Shown here: positions 57,544-64,000 of the stretch, piece after piece
Layout: each line of letters begins with the position of its first letter
Numbering within the stretch: position 1 is the stretch's first letter
Source: Pyropia yezoensis
Lineage: Eukaryota > Rhodophyta > Bangiophyceae > Bangiales > Bangiaceae
Direction of reading: 5' to 3'
DNA: 64,000 nucleotides
Assembly: GCA_009829735.1 (NCBI GenBank)
Contig: CM020618.1
Location: 25,703,122 to 25,767,121, forward strand
Position numbers and translations under genes: made by a program
The notes under the pieces: generated by a model
Told to the model about the DNA's origin: nothing
Databases searched by the model: none
The model's input: only the letters and a program-made list of their open reading frames with translations

Positions 57544-58100
57544 ACCGGCGATAGCTTCGAGCAACAGCCCCGCCGGCCGCACCACTTAGTCGCCGCGCCG
57601 CTTGGCCACTCACGAACGCCAACCGGCGGAGCGTAGCAATGTAGCTGACCTTGCCGTCTTTGCCGCCCTCTCCGCCTTGGCCGCCCTTGCCGTCTACGTG
57701 GCAACCGTCACCGTAGCCTGCGGCTGCGTAATGCCAAACGGCGAAGCGTAGCACAATGGCCAACTGGCCGTCAACCCGCCGCGACCAACGATCGGGGCGC
57801 CAACTCGGCGAACGACGACCCGTCGACAGACGGGCGATCCACCGACCAACGTCGAGACGCACCACGGCACCAGTGTGCCGGGCACCTATATGGCACCGCC
57901 AAGTGGCCCTCCGGCCAAGCACACACCACGCGAGCGCCCCACGGCCAGATGGCCCGGTGCCTCTTGAAGCACCGAATGCACTGACGCGACCCCTCGCCAC
58001 CGCACGATGGCGGGCGACCACGCAACTAGCCGCCACAACTGGCTGCAAGCTGCACCTGATCGTATCTCGCCGGGACGGCTCGAAGCTTACAACGGGGGTA
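57544..58100. other. Leader of the antisense ORF and 3' end of element B internal region
   Basis: No supportable frame. If the antisense frame is transcribed, its promoter or 5' UTR should lie here or in the adjoining LTR. The stretch just before the 3' LTR, AACGGGGGTA (58091-58100), is the only candidate purine tract and is weak. Confidence 0.5.
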
Positions 58101-58506
58101 TGTAGCATATCCGCCTTCTGCACCGAATTCCGGTATTGTCTGGCAAGTAACCCCCCTGACTGGTGGTCCCAACCTTGTCGGTATGGGCCCACTTGTGGCT
58201 CGCCCTTTGGGGGACTACTTTTGTTTTGCATTGTTTATCTGTCCTTGTCTTGGAGGGATCTTTTATGTTGTTTGCCATGCTCGTAGCGATCGGCCGTCCG
58301 GCCTCCGCTCGGTCGCTCGACCAGCATGTTATTTCGCCCTTACCTGCAACGTGGGGGCTAGTCGTCGCCGTTCGGCCGGCTGGCCCCCCATCGAACGTCT
58401 GAGAGCTAAAGGATTGTCTTCTTTGCCTTTACGGTAATAGCTGTCTCTTTGCCTTCCCGGCGTCGGTCGGTCCGATATCCTTTTATTGGTCAACACTTAT
58501 TCCACA
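58101..58506 (+). repeat. 3' LTR of element B
   Basis: Same length (406 bp) and ends as 48768-49173, followed by the GCCCG target duplication at 58507-58511. Confidence 0.96.
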
Positions 58507-58511
58507 GCCCG

Positions 58512-58905
58512 CATCCCAGATTTTTCGGGGCAACGGGTGGAGCCACTGACGTGGACCTCCCACGCGCCAATTGCCTGGCCGCGTGCAACGTGGACGATCC
58601 ATTGACCTGTACGACTGCGCCAGTCGTCAGCATGGGCCACGTCGGCCGCCGTGGCACACACGATCAGTTTCCATGCACGACCTGTCCCCCCCCCCGTAGT
58701 GCCGTCGTTTCAGACCACCACTGTTGACCAGTGCCGGCCGTCCCCGCGACCCCCATCATCACCGTGTGCTAGCCGTCGTCGTCACCACGACGGCCCTGGT
58801 GTCCGTCGCCCCCACCACCATTGTCACCCGGTGCCGGCCGTCGCCGTCACCACCATGACGCTGGTCTCCTAGGCGCCGCCTCACAGTTGCCCGGTTGCCG
58901 TCATC
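58512..58905. other. Spacer with a degenerate minisatellite
   Basis: No gene supported. Between about 58705 and 58862 a degenerate CACCACC-GTGCCGGCCGTC unit recurs at least twice. The stretch joins the right flank of element B to the Harbinger-like fragment. Confidence 0.5.
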
Positions 58906-59404
58906 GTGAGTAGCTGCACCCAAGCTTGTGTGCCTGCATTGGCCGAATGCGTCACCACCATCTGTGACGACGACGTCGCCGGCGACGATCGCAAGAAAGA
59001 GGACAACGCCACCTGCTCCGACGTGAGGCAGCTGTCTGAGGGGTCGGCGGACGAGACCGTAGCTGCTGTTGCTTCCGTGGCGTCGTCTGCTGCGCTCCGA
59101 CGTCGCATCTCTCGTATGCGTCCACGGGGAGTGAGCCAACCCAAGAGGCGTCTGGGCTCTGTGCGTGGCCGGCGACCCAACCGCGGCCAATACTTTGACG
59201 ATGGCAGCCATGCTATCTTGCGTGACTAGTTCGGCGTCGATGGGTGGCCTCCTGTGTACGGGGAGGCTCACTTCGAGCTCCTTTTCCGAGTGGCCCGGAA
59301 AGTTTTTGAGCTTATCTACAACGCTGTGAAGGATCAGCCCTTCTGGGCGCGCACCATCAATGCCACAGGGCGCTCGCCAGCGCATGCATTGCAGAAGGTG
59401 GTGG
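58906..59404 (+). pseudogene. PIF/Harbinger-type transposase fragment, truncated by element C
   Basis: In one plus frame a low-complexity basic leader (RRRISRMRPRGVSQPKRR) is followed by FELLFRVARKVFELIYNAV and then FWARTINATGRSPAHALQK. This matches the opening of the Harbinger/HARBI1-like nuclease family, where FxxxFRxxRxLFxxI, then DATGRxGLSxLQK, precede the DDE core. The frame contains one internal stop (TAG, 59227-59229) between leader and domain, and it begins from a GTG rather than ATG. It is cut off exactly where the LTR of element C begins: the final TAG is made by the LTR itself. The DDE core is not in this piece and may lie beyond element C, outside the window. The family call rests on about 60 residues. 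Confidence 0.55.
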
Positions 59405-59767
59405 TGTAGCAATATGGTTGTCCGTATTGTGACCCTAATATTAGGGGGGCTACTTCTAATCCTTAACTTTCAATTTGAGAGTCCGAACTGGTCACGGTAT
59501 CTATAAGTTACGTATGACCAGAGGGACTTGCATCTTGGGGTGGAGGGTAGTTAGTAGTGTCTCCGAGGGTTCATAACGAGGGGGCCGGTGGCGAATCCAC
59601 CGCCGGCCAAGGTAGAACAACAAACCCCTCCCATTTGGGCTCCCATCTTGGTCCCGTGGCTTGCGCTCCAAGGACAGCAACCTTGGCCTCCCGGTGACGT
59701 TGGTGCCGATCCCCCTTGGTGAGTGTTCCCTGAGAGTGGACGTGCGACGGATTCCTATTGTGCTACA
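59405..59767 (+). repeat. 5' LTR of element C
   Basis: The edges are set by the inverted heptamers TGTAGCA/TGCTACA and by the primer-binding site that follows. No second copy is in the window for comparison. Confidence 0.85.
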
Positions 59768-59768
59768 T

Positions 59769-59786
59769 TGGTGGAGCAGCAGGGGA
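59769..59786 (+). other. Primer-binding site of element C
   Basis: TGGTGGAGCAGCAGGGGA, identical to element B over all 18 bases, one base inside the LTR edge. Confidence 0.9.
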
Positions 59787-59992
59787 CGGGTTTCCGTCAC
59801 CCTTGTGGTGACGCCGTCTTCGGCCCTGGCACACGGATAGGGATCCGGTCCTTTTCTTGTACTCGTGGTGTTGCGACCTGATCGATTGTGTTGAGCTTTT
59901 ACCTGTGACTGTGACCTACTGTTACTCTCCCCAATCTACCCCCTCGCTCTCTTATTCGTGGTGATCGTTGCGTCGGTTGACTGATTGTGACT

Positions 59993-62176
59993 ATGTCTAC
60001 CCAAGAGACGGGGAACGCTCAAGATGACGGATCGGCGTCTACGCCGACTCCGGAGGTGACTACGGGAACCGGGATCGGGAACCCGATCGATAACATTGAG
60101 ACGCCAATGCTTTCCGGTGCCGGATCGACGTTTGGCACGGCTCGGACGGCAGGAGGCGGGGGCCCGCCTCAACTGTCGTCGACCGACCTCACTCCGCCGC
60201 CTCCTTCACCAGGGGATTCCCTGATGGCATCATTGGCCCGCATCGAGGCCCGGTTTTCCGGGCTCGACGCCCGTCAAGATCGGACGGAGGACGCAATGGC
60301 AGTGTTGATGTCAACACGGCACACGACGGGACCCCGTCGTGTTCCTCCCACACCGGTACGGTTCGAACCGGCCGGACTACTTTCGGAGTCCACCAGGGTC
60401 AGCCCCGGTGTTGCTACTCCTGGACAACCCCCGGACACAATGGGGTATGGGTCCGACTCGTCGGCAGAGTTGGAACGGAGTCACACGGAGCGATACGCTC
60501 GGAGCACCCGAAGCGGACTCCGCGGACACGACCCGGCGGATACGTACGCCGGGGGAGAGTCGGTTAATGGGGGAGGGGGTACCCTCTCGCAGTACCCCCA
60601 CGACGAAGGAGGCCAGGCAACTCGGGTTCCCGAGGTGCCGACGCCTGAAGTACCATCTTCAGTGGTGGAAGCTATGACCGCGCAGGTAACTGCGAGCCTA
60701 CTGAAGCGGATGGAGTCCGATGAGTTCGCTCATCAACTGGCTAAGCGACTGGATATCCAGGACGCTGACACGGAGATCGTCAACGAGGTCTTCCGGTCGG
60801 TTCTTACTCCGGAACGTTATCGTTTGGAGGACCGCTCTACCACCGTATCGGAATCGATGCGTAATACGTCGCATCGGGCGATCCGCTCTATGCAGACCCT
60901 TATGAAGGGAGTCCCTATGTTCGGGGGGCCGAACGGACGCCCGTTGGCAGTCATCGGCTTCTTGACTAGCTTCAAGGCAGCCGCAGACAAGGCGATCGTT
61001 AACGAGGGGCTGGCCCTGGAGATCCTCCCGTTCTTTGTTGATGAACGGGTGCGAGGCATTCTTCGCCAGGCATCCCCGATGCCGGGAATGAGGGTCGCGG
61101 CCACCCCCATGGATTACCGTGGGATATTGAAGGAGCTGCTGAGCAGCTATCTCAGTGAGGACAAGTGCGAGGACCACTATCGGGCCCTTCGCACTGCCAC
61201 CGCCCAGTCCTGGGAGGATGAGGAGATGTTTGGACGCCGGATCCAAGAGCTCGACTACGAGCTGGGGAAGCTCCTCGGAGAAGGCGAGCTACGGGCCATC
61301 CTGTTCGCAGGAGTACCCAACTACGTGCGGATATCCGCACGGGGCGCCAACACGGCACGGACGAACTTCAGTCGACTGATGCATATGTGCAAGTCCCTAG
61401 GGGACGCCTACCGGGTTCTACACCCGGAGTGTGCCTTGGCCCCGAAGCCCAAGGGTGAGGGAGGCAAGCCCAGTCTTACCCCGGTACCGAGGCAAGAGAA
61501 GGTGGAACGTAAGGCCGCACCAGTACTGGTGGCGACCGAACATACCCCTATTGGTGAGGATGACCCTCTAGTCGACCAACAGGGCCACCTGTTGCTACCG
61601 GCGACGCCGGTGATTGATGAACATGGTACGGTAGCGTACATCGCCCCGGCTGGAACCCAGTTACAGGTCAACGAAGGAACGGGACGGCGCGTCCCGTATG
61701 TGCGGACTACGGGGTACTCCCCGGTGACGGGTAACCCTCACCAACCCTTGCCAACATGGGCGGTGCGCACGGAGGCACCTCCGCAGATTGCGGGCCGACC
61801 CAACCGGTTGGGGGAATCCATGTTCCGGTTGACCCAAGGACCCAAGGCCTACCAGGGAGCAGGCACTCGGGCGCCCGAGGGAGGCAACCGTAGCTACGGG
61901 GCTACCCCGATGCGAACTCAAGGGGAGACCGGCACGTCCGGGTGTATGTTGTGTGGGGATCCCCAGCACTGGGTGTCTTCCTGCCCACTCATCCCCGAGG
62001 AGTCTCGGCGGGCAGCGGCGCAACGCAAGGCATCCACCGGGGGGTATCCCGCCCGAGCACCCGGACCTGCACCGGGTAGGCAGCCAGCTCCAGGTGGAGT
62101 ACTGGCCGTCGAGGGGGCACCTACTCAGCCGGATGTCCCGGCGGACAGCACCCTACCAAGGGCGGGAAACGAGTAA
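59993..62176 (+). CDS. gag: Gag of element C, looks whole (about 727 aa)
   Basis: Start at ATG 59993 (MSTQETGNAQDD); two codons upstream are open but begin with GTG. The protein has a long Thr/Ser/Pro-rich N-terminus, a capsid-type part (AVIGFLTSFKAAADKAIVNEG, of which the first about 60 bases lie at 60947-61010) similar to elements A and B, and a CX2CX4HX4C knuckle (CMLCGDPQHWVSSC, about 61945-61986). It ends Asn-Glu-stop at 62176. Structural protein of the retrotransposon particle. Confidence 0.9.
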   Translation: MSTQETGNAQDDGSASTPTPEVTTGTGIGNPIDNIETPMLSGAGSTFGTARTAGGGGPPQLSSTDLTPPPPSPGDSLMASLARIEARFSGLDARQDRTEDAMAVLMSTRHTTGPRRVPPTPVRFEPAGLLSESTRVSPGVATPGQPPDTMGYGSDSSAELERSHTERYARSTRSGLRGHDPADTYAGGESVNGGGGTLSQYPHDEGGQATRVPEVPTPEVPSSVVEAMTAQVTASLLKRMESDEFAHQLAKRLDIQDADTEIVNEVFRSVLTPERYRLEDRSTTVSESMRNTSHRAIRSMQTLMKGVPMFGGPNGRPLAVIGFLTSFKAAADKAIVNEGLALEILPFFVDERVRGILRQASPMPGMRVAATPMDYRGILKELLSSYLSEDKCEDHYRALRTATAQSWEDEEMFGRRIQELDYELGKLLGEGELRAILFAGVPNYVRISARGANTARTNFSRLMHMCKSLGDAYRVLHPECALAPKPKGEGGKPSLTPVPRQEKVERKAAPVLVATEHTPIGEDDPLVDQQGHLLLPATPVIDEHGTVAYIAPAGTQLQVNEGTGRRVPYVRTTGYSPVTGNPHQPLPTWAVRTEAPPQIAGRPNRLGESMFRLTQGPKAYQGAGTRAPEGGNRSYGATPMRTQGETGTSGCMLCGDPQHWVSSCPLIPEESRRAAAQRKASTGGYPARAPGPAPGRQPAPGGVLAVEGAPTQPDVPADSTLPRAGNE

Positions 62177-62184
62177 GAGGAAGG

Positions 62185-64000
62185 ATGACCGGGGGGCGCT
62201 GGGGTTACCCAAGCAAGCCACCCCGGAGTACCGCGGGGAAAGCCCCACGGAGAGCGCGGTTGAGCCGACGCCGCATCAACCCCCGGGTACACCTTCCGGC
62301 CCCGACGACACGGCGTCAGGGGATTGATGACCAACCTCCAAGGTTGGGAGGAGAGGACGGGAAGCCCCGTCACGTTGAACCAGACAAGGGCCCTGTTCAG
62401 GATGCCCGAGCTACACCGGATATCGGTGTAGGACATGTGTTGTTTACCTTGGAGAACTTCAAGGTATCAGCCACACTGGGGGTTGACCCCCAGTCGACAC
62501 GATCGTACTACCCTGTACTGGATACAGGGGCTGGACCCAACCTTATCCGGAAGGATACCCTCCCGGACAAGTGGCTTCCACGAGTCAGAGTGACTCGGGG
62601 ACCCACCATCAAGGACGCGAATGGTCGACTCATTCGTACGACCGCAGCGATGTCGCTGCGGGTTACCATCGGGGATCTCACCACGGAAGTTGACTTCCTG
62701 GTGTGTGAAACGCTATCGGTGCCCTGCATACTGGGGTGCACCTTCATCAACGTTCACGTTGATGCAATCCGGCCAGGCCGGAGGACCGTCGAGCTTCAAG
62801 AAGCCGACGGGACGAAGCGAGGACACACGGCTATCGTCAGGGATCTGACGCTACAAGGAAGCCACGTTAACGTGGCTGAGGTGTACGCAAGCGTCGAGCC
62901 GAAGACACTTCTATTGGCCAAGCGAACTCGCTTTGAGCCGTTGTCAGAGACAGTCCTCCCGGTTAACTGCGACCTCGCAGGCATCTTCAGAGTCCAGTCC
63001 AACCTACGGACGTACAAGCGCCATGGGTTGACCATGGCCAACGGTCTCATAGACCTCCCAGCAGGAGGGTCGTCCCTCCTAGTGATGGCGAACTATCGCC
63101 GTAAGGCAGTCACCCTCCCGAAGGGAGCTATCCTCGGGATTGCCGAACTCTACGAAGGAGATATCCTTACCCCTGATAAGGAAGGTCAAGTGGAACCACT
63201 TGAAGTACTGGCGGTCGCCGAGACCACCGAGCGACAGCAACCCGATGACGGGAAGCCTAACCCATCGGCGGCTCCGGCGGACCTGCCGCCAAAGGACCAA
63301 GAGGCCTTGAAGGCACTGGCCGAGGCTGACCTCGACCACCTTCACCCTTCGGTAGCCGAAGGGGTACGACGGATGCTAAGAAAGCATGACGTTATGTGGA
63401 CAGGCGGGGCCTTGGGGACCATTGGGGCAACCCAACATCGTATAGACCTGGTACCAGGCGCACGACCCGCCCGCTCACAACCGCACCGAGCGGGACCTAT
63501 GCAACGAGAGATCGTTGATGGAGAAGTGAAGAGGATGAGTGAAGCTAAGGTGATCCGACCTTCGATGTCGGAATGGGGTGCCCCCGTCGTTATTGTGCCG
63601 AAGAAGGATCAAACCCCTCGGTTTTGCATCGATTATCGACGCCTCAACTTGGTTACCAAGAAGGACTCATACCCTTTACCAAGGATGGATGAATGCATCG
63701 ACTCCCTGGGGGAGGCTACGGTGTTTACCACCATCGACTGCAATGCCGGATACTGGCAGATCCCGGTGGCGGACGAGGATATCCCCAAGACGGCATTCGT
63801 CTGTCACAGTGGAGTGTACGAGTTCCTAAGGATGCCCTTCGGATTGTCCAACGCCCCCGCTACATTCCAGCGGGCTATCGACATCATACTGTCGGGGGTG
63901 AAGTGGCGTAACTGCCTAGTGTACCTCGATGACGTCATCGTCTTCTCGCGTAACATGGATGACCATGTACAACATGTTGACGAGGTACTCACCCTCTTGA
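62185..64000 (+). CDS. pol: Pol of element C, 5' part (protease and reverse transcriptase)
   Basis: Opens at ATG 62185, eight bases after the gag stop and in another frame, and stays open to the last base of the window. Aspartic protease (VLDTGAGPNLIRKD, about 62515-62556), then reverse transcriptase (FCIDYRRLNLVTKKDSYPLP, about 63622-63681; LRMPFGLSNAPATFQRA; LVYLDDVIVFSR near 63918-63953). RNase H, integrase and any chromodomain lie outside the window. Like pol of element A it begins ATGACCG. Confidence 0.9.
   Translation, partial: MTGGRWGYPSKPPRSTAGKAPRRARLSRRRINPRVHLPAPTTRRQGIDDQPPRLGGEDGKPRHVEPDKGPVQDARATPDIGVGHVLFTLENFKVSATLGVDPQSTRSYYPVLDTGAGPNLIRKDTLPDKWLPRVRVTRGPTIKDANGRLIRTTAAMSLRVTIGDLTTEVDFLVCETLSVPCILGCTFINVHVDAIRPGRRTVELQEADGTKRGHTAIVRDLTLQGSHVNVAEVYASVEPKTLLLAKRTRFEPLSETVLPVNCDLAGIFRVQSNLRTYKRHGLTMANGLIDLPAGGSSLLVMANYRRKAVTLPKGAILGIAELYEGDILTPDKEGQVEPLEVLAVAETTERQQPDDGKPNPSAAPADLPPKDQEALKALAEADLDHLHPSVAEGVRRMLRKHDVMWTGGALGTIGATQHRIDLVPGARPARSQPHRAGPMQREIVDGEVKRMSEAKVIRPSMSEWGAPVVIVPKKDQTPRFCIDYRRLNLVTKKDSYPLPRMDECIDSLGEATVFTTIDCNAGYWQIPVADEDIPKTAFVCHSGVYEFLRMPFGLSNAPATFQRAIDIILSGVKWRNCLVYLDDVIVFSRNMDDHVQHVDEVLTLL

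Larger units (their letters stand above)
48768..58506 (+). mobile_element. Gypsy (Ty3) chromodomain LTR retrotransposon, element B
   Basis: A 9.7 kb element with two 406 bp LTRs and the GCCCG target duplication. By eye the LTRs differ at about 15 places (about 3.7%), so its age is close to that of element A. Order: 5' LTR, primer-binding site, gag, pol with chromodomain and an extra C-terminal part, opposite-strand open frame, 3' LTR. Gag-pol carries about four or five breaks; the antisense frame has none. All parts are present. Confidence 0.96.
59405..64000 (+). mobile_element. Gypsy (Ty3) LTR retrotransposon, element C (5' part, runs off window)
   Basis: 5' LTR of 363 bp with perfect 7 bp inverted ends (TGTAGCA and TGCTACA), primer-binding site, whole gag, then pol open from its ATG to the window edge through protease and into the reverse transcriptase. 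No break is seen in the part present. The bases before the LTR (59400-59404, GGTGG) would be one copy of a target duplication; the other end is outside the window. It inserted into the Harbinger-like fragment, so it is younger than that fragment. Confidence 0.92.

Noticed and set aside
55660-57554. Plus-strand frames across the antisense ORF of element B
   Set aside because: Short, Thr/Arg/His-rich shadows; the minus strand is the one open throughout with varied composition.
34788-59767. Elements A, B and C as copies of one family
   Set aside because: Their LTRs differ in length and sequence and their proteins are only distantly alike; they share lineage features, not recent ancestry.

Overview
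This is nuclear DNA of a GC-rich, apparently intron-poor eukaryote. The host genes are eukaryotic (a PP2C phosphatase, an NF-X1 zinc-finger protein and an INO80-complex IES2/INO80B-like protein). They carry very long Gly, Ala and Pro runs, lie in G- and C-homopolymer-rich spacers, and are surrounded by chromodomain Gypsy retrotransposons. My best guess is a bangiophyte red alga (Porphyra/Pyropia type), with a GC-rich green alga as the alternative. This is inferred from style only; no marker gene settles it.

Layout. 1-16,174: a satellite of about 36 head-to-tail copies of a ~454 bp monomer, ending at a 500 bp assembly gap. 17,121-20,608 (+): a PP2C phosphatase whose catalytic blocks are separated by large low-complexity inserts. 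22,431-26,806 (-): an NF-X1-type protein with RING, about nine NF-X1 fingers and R3H, convergent with the phosphatase. 28,076-29,590 (-): an IES2/INO80B-like protein. 29,591-34,787: spacer and unrecognised sequence. 34,788-44,159 (-): Gypsy element A with both LTRs. 44,193-44,692: second gap. 44,693-46,626: homopolymer-rich spacer holding two mutually inverted TA-flanked MITEs. 46,627-48,500 (-): broken unknown coding sequence. 48,768-58,506 (+): Gypsy element B with both LTRs and a perfect 5 bp target duplication. 58,906-59,404 (+): a PIF/Harbinger transposase fragment cut by 59,405-64,000 (+): Gypsy element C, which runs off the window.

The three Gypsy elements belong to one lineage. They share the same primer-binding site, a CX2CX4HX4C gag knuckle and a gag C-terminus ending Asn-Glu-stop; in A and B, where the pol C-terminus is visible, it carries a chromodomain. 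Their LTRs differ (469, 406 and 363 bp). The most interesting signal is that both elements visible end to end (A and B) carry a long open frame of about 650 and 630 codons on the strand opposite gag-pol. It sits between the pol stop and the 3' LTR, tail-to-tail with pol, and ends in an Arg/Ser-rich tail. I recognise no known domain in either. In element B this antisense frame is open although gag-pol is broken in several places.
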